Source: Brevibacillus fulvus (GTDB lineage Bacteria > Bacillota > Bacilli > Brevibacillales > Brevibacillaceae). From it: a stretch of DNA of 64,000 nt. Below the pieces are notes generated by a model. It was not told the DNA's origin and made no database searches. It worked only from the letters and a program-made list of their open reading frames with translations. The stretch spans positions 124,001 to 188,000 of the forward strand of contig NZ_JAFBEB010000005.1 in assembly GCF_016908525.1 (NCBI RefSeq), read 5' to 3'. Shown in pieces: positions 41,471 through 49,340 of the stretch (the first letter of the stretch is position 1; each line of letters opens with the position of its first letter). Position numbers and translations under genes: made by a program.

Positions 41471-42819
41471 TCATCCTCTCCCTCTTTTGTTTCAAAACCG
41501 GCCAGATACTTCAAATAGAGCAGGTGGTTTAATAGGATTTTGATGTAAACACCGGTTTCCTGCGCATCGAGCGCCAGCGTCGGATCGGGATTGTTATGCT
41601 GGATCTCCAAAATCCACAGATGGCCATTGGCATCAACGCCGATATCGACGCCCATATTTCCACAGTTGACGCCGACTTCGTCCAGACAGCGGGCCACTCG
41701 GAACGACAAGCGCGAGATACGCTCGCGGAAATGCTGCAATTCGTCCGGCGTCAGGCGAAACATCCGGCGGAGCGTATCCTCTCCCCTTTCCGCCGAACCT
41801 CCGGCGGAAATGTTGCTGACGACACTGTTCGGAGCGCCGAACCTTGCGATTAAGGCGACTTCTTCCCACTGCCGCCGACCGTTTTTGACCATGATGTTGC
41901 GAAAATCGATGATCCGTTTCCGGTAGGAAAGCAAGGGAATGGCTTTTTGAATGATGTATTGGCTAGGCGTAAGCAACCTCCCCAGAAAATCGCCCAATTT
42001 CCGGTAACTGGTGAAAAGAACTGTTTGATTCTGGTTATTTTTGCGATATTTGACCAAAAGCTGCCGCGATCTGCGGCTCACCCTGATCACCGATCTTCCT
42101 CTCGATCCCCATATCGGTTTGATGTACAAACTGCCATATCGGCGCAGCAAAACGCCAACTTGCTCGGGATTTCTGTAAAGTTGACTCGGCGGCAGATTCC
42201 TGCGCAAACCGCCGGTCAGCAAAATCTGCTGCATCCTCCATTTGTCAAACGTAAAGTTGTTAAAAAACGCCTTGCCTAATACCCGTTGGAAGTGAATCTT
42301 GTAATCTCTCGGGATCATTTTGCTGCGAATGAAAAAGGAGGAGGGATAACCGTATACACCTCTTACCCAGCGCTTGGTCCGCGGGTTATAGACGGCTCCC
42401 CTGATTGTGCGTCGTTTGCGGTTGACATTTTCCAGACAAAACGCCATAATCGTTCCGCCGATCTGGTCGTACAGTCTGACGTAATCATTGAGTATCCGCA
42501 AATTTTTGCTGAAATCACGGGCGGAATGCGTGATCAAAAAACCGATCACCGGGCCGATGCGAATCTTGCCGTTTTTGTAGATCACATCAAACTGGTTGCT
42601 CAATGGGATGCGCAGACGATTGACCATTTCCGCGGAGAGCAGGATTTCATTTCTCTCCACCTTCGACGAAAAGCCTACCTTGACGGGCAAAGAGGCCAGC
42701 CCATACCTCAGCGTCATTCGTCCGGCAGCTTCGATGCCCCAATTCGCCGCTGTTTCCGGGTGCACCACCATTGCGTTCGACCTTCGTCTTGACGGAATAA
42801 TCTTATATCTTGTTTCCAC
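41467..42819 (-). CDS. YheC/YheD-family ATP-grasp protein (paralog 3)
   Basis: This 450-residue family member starts at GTG 42819, with TTAGGAG eight bases upstream; a longer frame of 17 codons lacks a site. It has the N-terminal domain (RRRSNAMVVHPETAANWGI), the ATP-grasp stretch LYIKPIWGSRGRSVIRV near 240, IDFRNIMVKNGRRQWEE, and GNMGVDIGVDANGHLWILEIQHNNPD. It is more Arg-rich in the middle than its two paralogs. It is first in the YheC/D-racemase-Mur operon and has a sigma-K-like promoter upstream. Confidence 0.85.
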   Translation of the reverse strand: METRYKIIPSRRRSNAMVVHPETAANWGIEAAGRMTLRYGLASLPVKVGFSSKVERNEILLSAEMVNRLRIPLSNQFDVIYKNGKIRIGPVIGFLITHSARDFSKNLRILNDYVRLYDQIGGTIMAFCLENVNRKRRTIRGAVYNPRTKRWVRGVYGYPSSFFIRSKMIPRDYKIHFQRVLGKAFFNNFTFDKWRMQQILLTGGLRRNLPPSQLYRNPEQVGVLLRRYGSLYIKPIWGSRGRSVIRVSRRSRQLLVKYRKNNQNQTVLFTSYRKLGDFLGRLLTPSQYIIQKAIPLLSYRKRIIDFRNIMVKNGRRQWEEVALIARFGAPNSVVSNISAGGSAERGEDTLRRMFRLTPDELQHFRERISRLSFRVARCLDEVGVNCGNMGVDIGVDANGHLWILEIQHNNPDPTLALDAQETGVYIKILLNHLLYLKYLAGFETKEGEDE

Positions 42820-42889
42820 CTCATTCACTCCTAATTCGTTAGCCATCTTCCGGGAAGACTTCAACCTCACACACTCAATCTTCTCTATG

Positions 42890-42916
42890 TATCATATGGT
42901 TTGGCTGCTGGCTTGT
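42890..42916 (-). promoter_or_regulatory. Sigma-K-like promoter of the YheC/D-racemase-Mur operon
   Basis: On the minus strand AC (42916-42915) is followed after 16 bases by CATATGATA (42898-42890), matching AC-N16/17-CATANNNTA fully. It lies 70 bases before the start codon of the operon's first gene. This fits mother-cell expression late in sporulation. The short consensus means it needs experimental support. Confidence 0.5.
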
Positions 42917-43003
42917 TTGGACGAATAGCTCGGAAGGATGCATTTGGGTACTCAACCTTGGGAAAGGCTGATAGGTTTTTGCATCAACCGGGTGTTTGGC
43001 AAG

Positions 43004-43031
43004 CTGGCAACCCCCCATTCTGCGGTATAAT
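43004..43031 (+). promoter_or_regulatory. Promoter of the histidine kinase operon
   Basis: TATAAT (43026-43031) is a perfect -10. The best -35 is CTGGCA (43004-43009) at 16 bases. It lies 34 bases before the kinase start. Confidence 0.45.
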
Positions 43032-43065
43032 AGACTTACAATAAAAAGGGAGAAAATACGGAAAA

Positions 43066-44466
43066 ATGATGCTAGTTGTCTTGCTCATTATCTGGGCATT
43101 GGGAACGCTGGTTTTCTTTATCGATCCGAAAAAGACGTTTATTCGCTGGGCCAGCGTAACCGCATTTGTCGGCAGCGGCGGTTTTTTGGCAACGGTGATT
43201 GAAGAAACGCTGCTGCCTTTCCTTTGGCAGCACCAGCTGGTACTACCGGGGACGGAACAGCTCCTTTACAGAATCAGCACAGGCTCTTCGTTTCTTTGTC
43301 AGGTTGGCCTTCCCTATGCCTTTCTCATGTTTGCTGTCCATTCCGGAGAACTGTTCCGCGCGAAAACGAAAACTTTCTTGAGCTGCCTCACCCTGCTTCC
43401 GCCACTGCTCATGCTGCTTGTTACCCCGATCTATCCGGTCTTGCAGTTGAACTATTGGCTGCTGGCCGCATGGGTATTTCCCTATTTTTTTGCCGCCAGC
43501 TGGATTTTGCTGACTTTGTATCGCAGAGAAAAAGAGCCGCACCTCCGCAAGAGCCGTTTCTATACCAACATTTTGATTATTGTGCCGCTTCTGCTTATGT
43601 TTATCCTGTTGTATGCAATGCGAATCCAGCACAATTATGAAGCTTGGCGCTATAATGCCATCGTGGTGGGAATCCAATTTGTGTTCATTTTGTTGATCAG
43701 TGTGAAGTACGGCTTTTTGGGCGTTCGCTTTCGCATCGAGCGGCGGCGGTTGGACAGCACCCTGCGGGCGATCACGTCCGGCACGCAAATTCTGAACCAT
43801 ACGATTAAAAATGAAGCGGGCAAGCTGTCGCTCTACGCCGAACGGATTCACAGCTATGCCCGGAAAACCAATCAGCCGGACTTGCAAAAAGACGCGCTCA
43901 TCTTGGCAGAGTCATCCCGCCAGATTTTGGAGATGATGAACCGGATTCAAGGACAGCTGCAGGATATTGTACTGCGGGAACAATGGATCGACCCCGGAAG
44001 CCTGATCGAACAGGTGGCCGACCATTTGCAGCCGGATGCCGCCGCTCATCAAGTGGAAATCAAGGCGGCGCTGCAGGCCAATCCGCTGCTGAACTGCGAT
44101 CCCATTCAACTGCGGGAGATATTGACCAATCTTTGCCGAAACGCCCTGGAGGCGATGCCATCCGGTGGCACGCTGTCGCTTAAAGCCACCCTGCTGAAAA
44201 GACATTATCTGGTGACGGTTTCCGATACCGGAACGGGGATTGACAAAGACAATTTGCGACATGTCTTCGATCCGTTTTTCTCCACGAAAAAAGGCGGCAA
44301 TAACTTTGGACTCGGGTTGTCCTACTGTTACAGCGCGATGCAAAAACATCAAGGCAAACTGGAAATATACAGTGTTTTAAACGAAGGGACAACCGTATCG
44401 CTCTACTTTCCGCGCAAGCGAGTGCTGTTGCCAAAAGAGGAATTGAACAAGGAGGTCAACGCGTGA
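43066..44466 (+). CDS. Sensor histidine kinase with 7TM-like sensor region
   Basis: This 466-residue membrane kinase has about seven hydrophobic segments in residues 1-225. Then a phosphorylation region LNHTIKNEAGKLSLYAERI (His near 245), and a HATPase_c domain: N-box NLCRNALEAMPS, G1 SDTGTGIDKDNL, F-box DPFFSTKKGGNNFG, G2 GLGLSYCYSAMQKHQG. The His box lacks the usual HExxxP form and is closer to the NHxxxN type. No extracellular sensor domain is present, so it probably senses the membrane or a hydrophobic signal. Its stop overlaps the start of the response regulator gene. Signal unknown. Confidence 0.88.
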   Translation: MMLVVLLIIWALGTLVFFIDPKKTFIRWASVTAFVGSGGFLATVIEETLLPFLWQHQLVLPGTEQLLYRISTGSSFLCQVGLPYAFLMFAVHSGELFRAKTKTFLSCLTLLPPLLMLLVTPIYPVLQLNYWLLAAWVFPYFFAASWILLTLYRREKEPHLRKSRFYTNILIIVPLLLMFILLYAMRIQHNYEAWRYNAIVVGIQFVFILLISVKYGFLGVRFRIERRRLDSTLRAITSGTQILNHTIKNEAGKLSLYAERIHSYARKTNQPDLQKDALILAESSRQILEMMNRIQGQLQDIVLREQWIDPGSLIEQVADHLQPDAAAHQVEIKAALQANPLLNCDPIQLREILTNLCRNALEAMPSGGTLSLKATLLKRHYLVTVSDTGTGIDKDNLRHVFDPFFSTKKGGNNFGLGLSYCYSAMQKHQGKLEIYSVLNEGTTVSLYFPRKRVLLPKEELNKEVNA

Positions 44467-45101
44467 ACGAGATTACCGTAATTCTGGTGGAGGATGATAT
44501 CGACTGGCGGAACGGCTTGGCTGATTTCCTCAACGCCGAAGAAGATTTGACTGTGATCGGAACGGCCGGAACCAAACAGGAGGCACTTGCCGTATGCCGG
44601 CAAATGACGGCAGATATCATCCTGCTGGATATTAATCTGACCGCAAATCAACTGGACGGAATTGAGGTTGCCATGACGTTGCAAGAGCAGGGGACAACCA
44701 GCCAGATCATTATGTTAACCTCCCTGCAAGCCTCCGAGATCATTGTCGATTCCTTCTCTGCCGGCGCCATCAATTACATCAGCAAGAGCAACTTTCGCGA
44801 GATCCCGGAAGCCATCCGCTCGGCCCATCGCCAGCAATCGGCGATCCATCCCACAGCCGCAGCCGCATTGCGCGAGGAGCTGCAGCGACTGAAAAACCAG
44901 GAGGCTAAGCGCCTGCTCTCACCGGCGGAAAAGGAAATTTTGAAACTGGTCCATCAGGGACAGACCCAGTCGCAAATCGAACAAACCTTGCATATTACCC
45001 AACGCACGATCAAAAACCACATAAACCGGATTCTTAAAAAGCTGGGGGTCAAGTCCAGCAAGGAAGCAGCGGCAAAAGCAAAGCAAAAAAGGCTGTTTTA
45101 G
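44463..45101 (+). CDS. NarL/FixJ-family response regulator
   Basis: This 212-residue regulator starts at GTG 44463, overlapping the kinase stop (GTGA). The receiver domain has the acidic EDD cluster near residue 10, phospho-Asp in IILLDINL (about 56) and the Lys in ISKSNF. The C-terminal LuxR-type helix-turn-helix is LLSPAEKEILKLVHQGQTQSQIEQTLHITQRTIKNHINRILKKLGV. It is the partner of the preceding kinase. A terminator follows. Target genes are unknown; the lipid genes directly downstream are possible. Confidence 0.93.
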   Translation: MNEITVILVEDDIDWRNGLADFLNAEEDLTVIGTAGTKQEALAVCRQMTADIILLDINLTANQLDGIEVAMTLQEQGTTSQIIMLTSLQASEIIVDSFSAGAINYISKSNFREIPEAIRSAHRQQSAIHPTAAAALREELQRLKNQEAKRLLSPAEKEILKLVHQGQTQSQIEQTLHITQRTIKNHINRILKKLGVKSSKEAAAKAKQKRLF

Positions 45102-45139
45102 CAGGTTCAGCTTTGACGGTTTTGCGCCAAATCAGACAG

Positions 45140-45166
45140 GTACCAAGAAAAGTTGGTACTTTTTTT
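45140..45166 (+). terminator. Rho-independent terminator after the response regulator
   Basis: GTACCAA (45140-45146) pairs with TTGGTAC (45153-45159), followed by seven T. It separates the two-component operon from the lipid operon. Confidence 0.85.
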
Positions 45167-45229
45167 ATCGCGATCGCACTCTACAATGAAAAGCAAGCAA
45201 TCATTTTTTTACAAAGGTGTGGATCGAAG

Positions 45230-47341
45230 ATGACCTTTATGCGCATCATCCTGAAGTGGCTGTTCACCTTGTGCTTTCGCCTGCGAATCGAAGGTTTGCG
45301 CAAACTTGATTTCTCCCGGCCGCATATTTTGATTCCCAATCATGTCTCCTTGCTGGATGCGGTTCTGCTTGCTCTGTATCTGCCCAAAAACGTGACATTT
45401 GTCGTCAACACGGAAATTGCCCAACGGTTCTCCTTCGTCATCCGCTTGTGCAAACATATTACCGTTGACCCCTTCAATCCTTACTCCGTCCGGCAGATGA
45501 TCCGGGTCATCAACAAAGGCGAATCGCTGGTCATTTTCCCCGAGGGACGCATCACGACAACCGGCGGCCTGATGAAAATTTACAGCGGTGTTGCCTACCT
45601 GGCGATGCGGACAGGGGTTGTCCTCTATCCCGTCATCCTGCAAGGACTGGAACGGTCGAAACTCTCCTATTTGCGAGGCAAAATCAGAACGGTCTGGTTT
45701 CCGCAAGTGACGATTACGGTCGGTGATCCCTTTCCTTTGCCCAAACAGCCAGGCATCTCCATGAAAGTTCAAAAAGCGGCGGCCAGCGACTTCATTTTGC
45801 GCACCTTGCAGAAAGAATGGTTTGCCAGCCGGGCGAAAAACGAGGTCAATCTGTTTAATGAGGTACTGCACGCTGCCGCCATCCATGGCAGCCGGGTCGC
45901 AATCGCCAAAGATCCAACCGGCTCACTGACCTATCGCCGTTTGTTGCTTGGCAGTTATTTGCTCGCCGATTTGTTGAACAGAAAATGTCCGGACCAACAG
46001 ACAGTCGGGCTGTTTCTTCCCAGCTCCAACGGCCATCTTGTCGCTTTGCTGGCGCTGTTTCGCCTCAACGTGACACCGGCAATCCTCAATTTTTCCCTGG
46101 GCGTCCAAACGCTGCTCGATTGCTGCAAAACTGCCGGAATCAAGACGATCTTGACTTCGCGGACGTTTATTGCCAAAGGGAAGCTGGAGCCGATGTTGGC
46201 GGCCTTTATTGAACAGAAAATTCAGATCATTTATTTGGAAGATGTGAAGGCATCCGCTGGATTCGGGGACGCGGTGCGGGCTTATTTCCGCTATCTGCGC
46301 AAACAGCGCGCTTCCGTCAGCGATAAAGAGCTGGTTTTGTTCACATCCGGCAGCGAAAGCAAACCGAAAGGCGTTGTCCTGAGCCACGCCAACTTATTTT
46401 GTAATGTGCAGCAAGCGCGCAGTGTGATCGACCTGACCGCCAAGGATAAAATATTGAATGCTCTTCCGCTGTTTCACAGCTTTGGCTTGACCGCAGGGAC
46501 GTTCCTGCCCGTCATCCTGGGCGTTCCGGTCTATTTTTATCCGAGTCCGCTGCATTATAAAGTGATCGCTGAACTTTGTTATGACCGAAATGCGACGATC
46601 ATTTTCGGGACTTCCACCTTTCTCGCCGGTTACGGGAAGGCGGCACATCCATTCAGTTTTTATTCGATGCGCTATGTGTTTGCCGGCGCCGAAAAGCTGC
46701 GCCCCGAGGTTCGGCAACTCTGGATGGAGAAATTCGGCATCCGGATTCTGGAGGGATATGGAACAACGGAAACCGCGCCTATCTTATCCCTTAATACACC
46801 GCTGCAAAATAAAGCAGGCAGTGTCGGACGCCTGTTGCCGGGCATTGATTATCGCTTGAAACCGGTTGAGGGCATCGCCGAAGGGGGCGAACTGCTGGTA
46901 AAGGGGCCAAATGTGATGAAAGGATATTTGCTGCATAACCAAGACTTTCAGCCAGTTGGCGAATGGTATGCCACAGGCGATCTGGTGGAAGTCGATCAAG
47001 ACGGGTTTATCACGATCAAATCCCGCCTGAAGCGCTTTGCCAAAATCGGCGGGGAGATGGTCTCCCTGAATCTCGTCGAAGAATTGGCCAGCCAATGTTT
47101 TGATCACCCCGGCTTCGCGGCGGTCAGCATTGCGCACGCGCGAAAAGGAGAACAAATCCTGCTGTTTACGAACGACGCAACCGTCAGCCTCGGGGCGATA
47201 CGCGACCGATTCCGCGAGAAGCAAGTTTCTCCGCTGCTCATCCCGTCGGCCCTACACTTTATGCCCGAGTTTCCTCTGTTGGGCACAGGGAAAACAGACT
47301 ATGTTACACTACAGCAAATCGCGGAAAGGCGGGAAGGTTAA
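45230..47341 (+). CDS. aas: Bifunctional acyltransferase/acyl-ACP synthetase (Aas-like)
   Basis: This 703-residue fusion resembles Escherichia coli Aas (719), which reacylates lysophospholipids. The N-terminal PlsC domain (1-200) has NHVSLLD (HX4D) near residue 35 and the FPEGRIT motif. The C-terminal AMP-binding domain shows LVLFTSGSESKPKGVVLSHA near 375, EGYGTTETAP near 515, and ATGDLVEVDQDGFITIKSRLKRFAKIGGEMVS. The start ATG 45230 follows AAAGGTGTGG; a longer frame would begin before the upstream terminator. Together with the LplT-like transporter next to it (1-base overlap), it should recover lysophospholipids at the inner leaflet. Confidence 0.85.
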   Translation: MTFMRIILKWLFTLCFRLRIEGLRKLDFSRPHILIPNHVSLLDAVLLALYLPKNVTFVVNTEIAQRFSFVIRLCKHITVDPFNPYSVRQMIRVINKGESLVIFPEGRITTTGGLMKIYSGVAYLAMRTGVVLYPVILQGLERSKLSYLRGKIRTVWFPQVTITVGDPFPLPKQPGISMKVQKAAASDFILRTLQKEWFASRAKNEVNLFNEVLHAAAIHGSRVAIAKDPTGSLTYRRLLLGSYLLADLLNRKCPDQQTVGLFLPSSNGHLVALLALFRLNVTPAILNFSLGVQTLLDCCKTAGIKTILTSRTFIAKGKLEPMLAAFIEQKIQIIYLEDVKASAGFGDAVRAYFRYLRKQRASVSDKELVLFTSGSESKPKGVVLSHANLFCNVQQARSVIDLTAKDKILNALPLFHSFGLTAGTFLPVILGVPVYFYPSPLHYKVIAELCYDRNATIIFGTSTFLAGYGKAAHPFSFYSMRYVFAGAEKLRPEVRQLWMEKFGIRILEGYGTTETAPILSLNTPLQNKAGSVGRLLPGIDYRLKPVEGIAEGGELLVKGPNVMKGYLLHNQDFQPVGEWYATGDLVEVDQDGFITIKSRLKRFAKIGGEMVSLNLVEELASQCFDHPGFAAVSIAHARKGEQILLFTNDATVSLGAIRDRFREKQVSPLLIPSALHFMPEFPLLGTGKTDYVTLQQIAERREG

Positions 47342-48552
47342 TGAAATTACGGATGAAACCGTTGCCCTCCCTCTATCTGGCGCAATTTCTCTCTGCCTTT
47401 GCCGATAATATGATCTTGTTTGTGATCGCCAATTTGTTGAGCAAAAATGGCTTTTCTCAGGCAGCGCTCGCGCTCGTCTCGATTTTTTTCTTCCTTCCTT
47501 ATCTTGTTCTTGCTCCGCTTGTCGGCGCTTTGGCCGACAAGCATCCCAAGACGCTCGTCCTCATCGTCGGCAATCTGGTGAAAGCTTTGGGGCTGCTGCT
47601 ATTGATCGCGCTCGATCACAGCCAGATTGTTGTGCTCATACTCAGCTATTTTACCGTGGGAGTAGGAGCCGTCATCTATTCTCCGGCAAAATACGGAATT
47701 TTGCCGGAGCTGACTGCTACGGAAGACGAACTGTTTCGGGCAAACGCCAAAATGGAAGCATACACGATTGTAGCCATCTTGGCCGGAATTGGCCTCGGTG
47801 GGGCGATCGCCGCGACCGCGCCTGTGAACCACTCAACTTTGCTCTGCCTGCTGCTCTATCTTTTGTCCCCCGCACTGACGATGTTCATCCCCCGTCAAGG
47901 CGGAGATGCGTCGATTCGGTATCGGACAGAGGCACGGCAGTTTGTTGCCACCGTCCGCTTGCTTTTCCACAAACGGCAAACCCGCTTTTCCCTGGTGGGA
48001 ACAGGGGCTTTCTGGATGAGCTCGGCTGTCTTGCGCATCGCAGTATTGGCCTGGATTCCGGCTGCCTTGCATATTGATCCGGACAGTATTGCGGTTTCCT
48101 TGATCCTGGCAACAACCTCAATCGGAATCGTAGCAGGCGCATTTCTCGCCCCGCGGCTGGTGCCGCTGCGCAAGTTGGAACGCGTGCTGCGGTTTGGCTT
48201 TTTGCTGTTCGCGCTGATCCTGCTGTTTCCCTGGTTCCCGCTTGCCCCTTTGACCATTGCCTTACTGCTCCTTGTCGGATTTATGGGTGGATTGTTCATC
48301 GTCCCGATGAACACCATCCTGCAAGAAGAAGGAAAAACACTTGTGGGAACGGGAAAGACGATCGCCGTACAAAATTTTGTGGAAAATCTGCTGATGATGA
48401 TTGGTTCCGCCGTTTATTACCTTTTTGTTTACACAGGCGGAGCCGTTTCGGGAGCCATTGTCCTGCAAGCCTGTTTGCTGTTGTTGTTCCTGCTCTACTT
48501 GTCCAGACATAAACCGCGCGCTGCGGTCAGTACCAAGTCCAAACAATTGTAA
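47341..48552 (+). CDS. lplT: LplT-like MFS lysophospholipid transporter
   Basis: This 403-residue transporter has 12 predicted membrane segments. The N-terminus KPLPSLYLAQFLSAFADNMILFVIANL and GALADKHPKTLVLIVGN, PAKYGILPELTATEDELFRANAKMEAYTIVAILAG match LplT. It flips lysophospholipids to the inner leaflet for Aas. Its start overlaps the aas stop (TAATG). The pair is the reverse order of lplT-aas in Escherichia coli. Confidence 0.85.
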   Translation: MKLRMKPLPSLYLAQFLSAFADNMILFVIANLLSKNGFSQAALALVSIFFFLPYLVLAPLVGALADKHPKTLVLIVGNLVKALGLLLLIALDHSQIVVLILSYFTVGVGAVIYSPAKYGILPELTATEDELFRANAKMEAYTIVAILAGIGLGGAIAATAPVNHSTLLCLLLYLLSPALTMFIPRQGGDASIRYRTEARQFVATVRLLFHKRQTRFSLVGTGAFWMSSAVLRIAVLAWIPAALHIDPDSIAVSLILATTSIGIVAGAFLAPRLVPLRKLERVLRFGFLLFALILLFPWFPLAPLTIALLLLVGFMGGLFIVPMNTILQEEGKTLVGTGKTIAVQNFVENLLMMIGSAVYYLFVYTGGAVSGAIVLQACLLLLFLLYLSRHKPRAAVSTKSKQL

Positions 48553-48617
48553 CGGCCGCCCCTCCTGATTGGATATTTGTCTTCATTCAGGACAATCTAA
48601 AACGGGAGGTGAACAGG

Positions 48618-48806
48618 ATGGCCAAACAACTCGCTTTTCACGAGACGATGGAACTGACGGAAATCATGAATTTCAAAAGCGTATGCTTAACCAAATCGAC
48701 GGTTTCCCAGGCTTTGGTGACCGATGAAGCATTGCGAAGCCTGTTACAGCAAGATGTGCAAACAACGCAACGGCAGATTGGAGAATTGCAAGGTTTCTTA
48801 TCCTGA
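48618..48806 (+). CDS. Small spore-coat-like protein (CotF-related partner)
   Basis: A 62-residue polar protein starting at ATG 48618, seven bases after GGGAGGTGAACAGG. The sequence LAFHETMELTEIMNFKSVCLTKSTVSQALVTDEALRSLLQQDV resembles the N-terminal part of CotF-type coat proteins and related short ferritin-like helices. It lies 18 bases before the larger CotF-like gene, each with its own strong ribosome site. Family call is by pattern and context. Confidence 0.65.
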   Translation: MAKQLAFHETMELTEIMNFKSVCLTKSTVSQALVTDEALRSLLQQDVQTTQRQIGELQGFLS

Positions 48807-48824
48807 CAGCTGGAGGTGAACGCG

Positions 48825-49127
48825 ATGAATAGCGTAATGGAAAACATGACCGGTATGAATGTGATGACCGACCAAGTCGTCGCCGGCGATTTGTTAAACG
48901 CAGCGAAGACGGGGATCAAGAACTACGCAGTGGCGATTTCCGAAGCGGCCACCCCTGAACTGCGCGCCGTGTTGCGCAAACAGATGGACGAGGAGATAGC
49001 CTTTCACGAAAAAATCAGCAGCTATATGATGCAAAAAGGCTGGTATAAGCCTTACGATATGAACGAGCAAATCAACGTTGTGTTACAAGCAGGCAAAGCC
49101 GCCGTCAATGCGGCGCAAAACAAGTAA
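48825..49127 (+). CDS. CotF-family spore coat protein
   Basis: This 100-residue protein starts at ATG 48825 after GGAGGTGAACGCG. It consists of amphipathic helices (DQVVAGDLLNAAKTGIKNYAVAISEAATPELRAVLRKQMDEEIAFHEKISSYMMQKGWYKPYD). The pattern DEEIAFHEKISSYMMQKGWYKP is typical of the CotF family. It is paired with the 62-residue gene upstream. Production during sporulation is inferred. A strong terminator follows. Confidence 0.85.
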   Translation: MNSVMENMTGMNVMTDQVVAGDLLNAAKTGIKNYAVAISEAATPELRAVLRKQMDEEIAFHEKISSYMMQKGWYKPYDMNEQINVVLQAGKAAVNAAQNK

Positions 49128-49142
49128 GTAACAGGAAGCATG

Positions 49143-49174
49143 AAAAAACCCTCTATATTTATAGAGGGTTTTTT
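49143..49174 (+). terminator. Rho-independent terminator after the coat gene pair
   Basis: AAAAAACCCTCTATA pairs with TATAGAGGGTTTTTT around a short loop. Stem and T run are both strong. Confidence 0.92.
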
Positions 49175-49195
49175 ATCCATTTCCGCAAAAAAGTT

Positions 49196-49225
49196 TTGAA
49201 TTTCAAGCGTACGGCATGTTATAAT
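49196..49225 (+). promoter_or_regulatory. Promoter of helD
   Basis: TTGAAT (49196-49201) and TATAAT (49220-49225) are 18 bases apart, a good sigma-A promoter. The leader to the helD start is about 110 bases. Confidence 0.6.
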
Positions 49226-49340
49226 GAAGAAGTCGTCTCTTCTAATTAATTTTGGTTATAACTCTCTAATAATAATCTTACCACAAAATCGACGGCGTGT
49301 CAAAGGCTATTTGCACTAAATTTTTTTAGGGGTGGTCATC

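Noticed and set aside
34160-42819. Mur and ATP-grasp genes as a poly-gamma-glutamate (pgs/cap) operon
   Set aside because: No PgsC-, PgsA- or PgsE-like membrane genes are present, and the Mur genes are full-length MurF-like, not PgsB-like.
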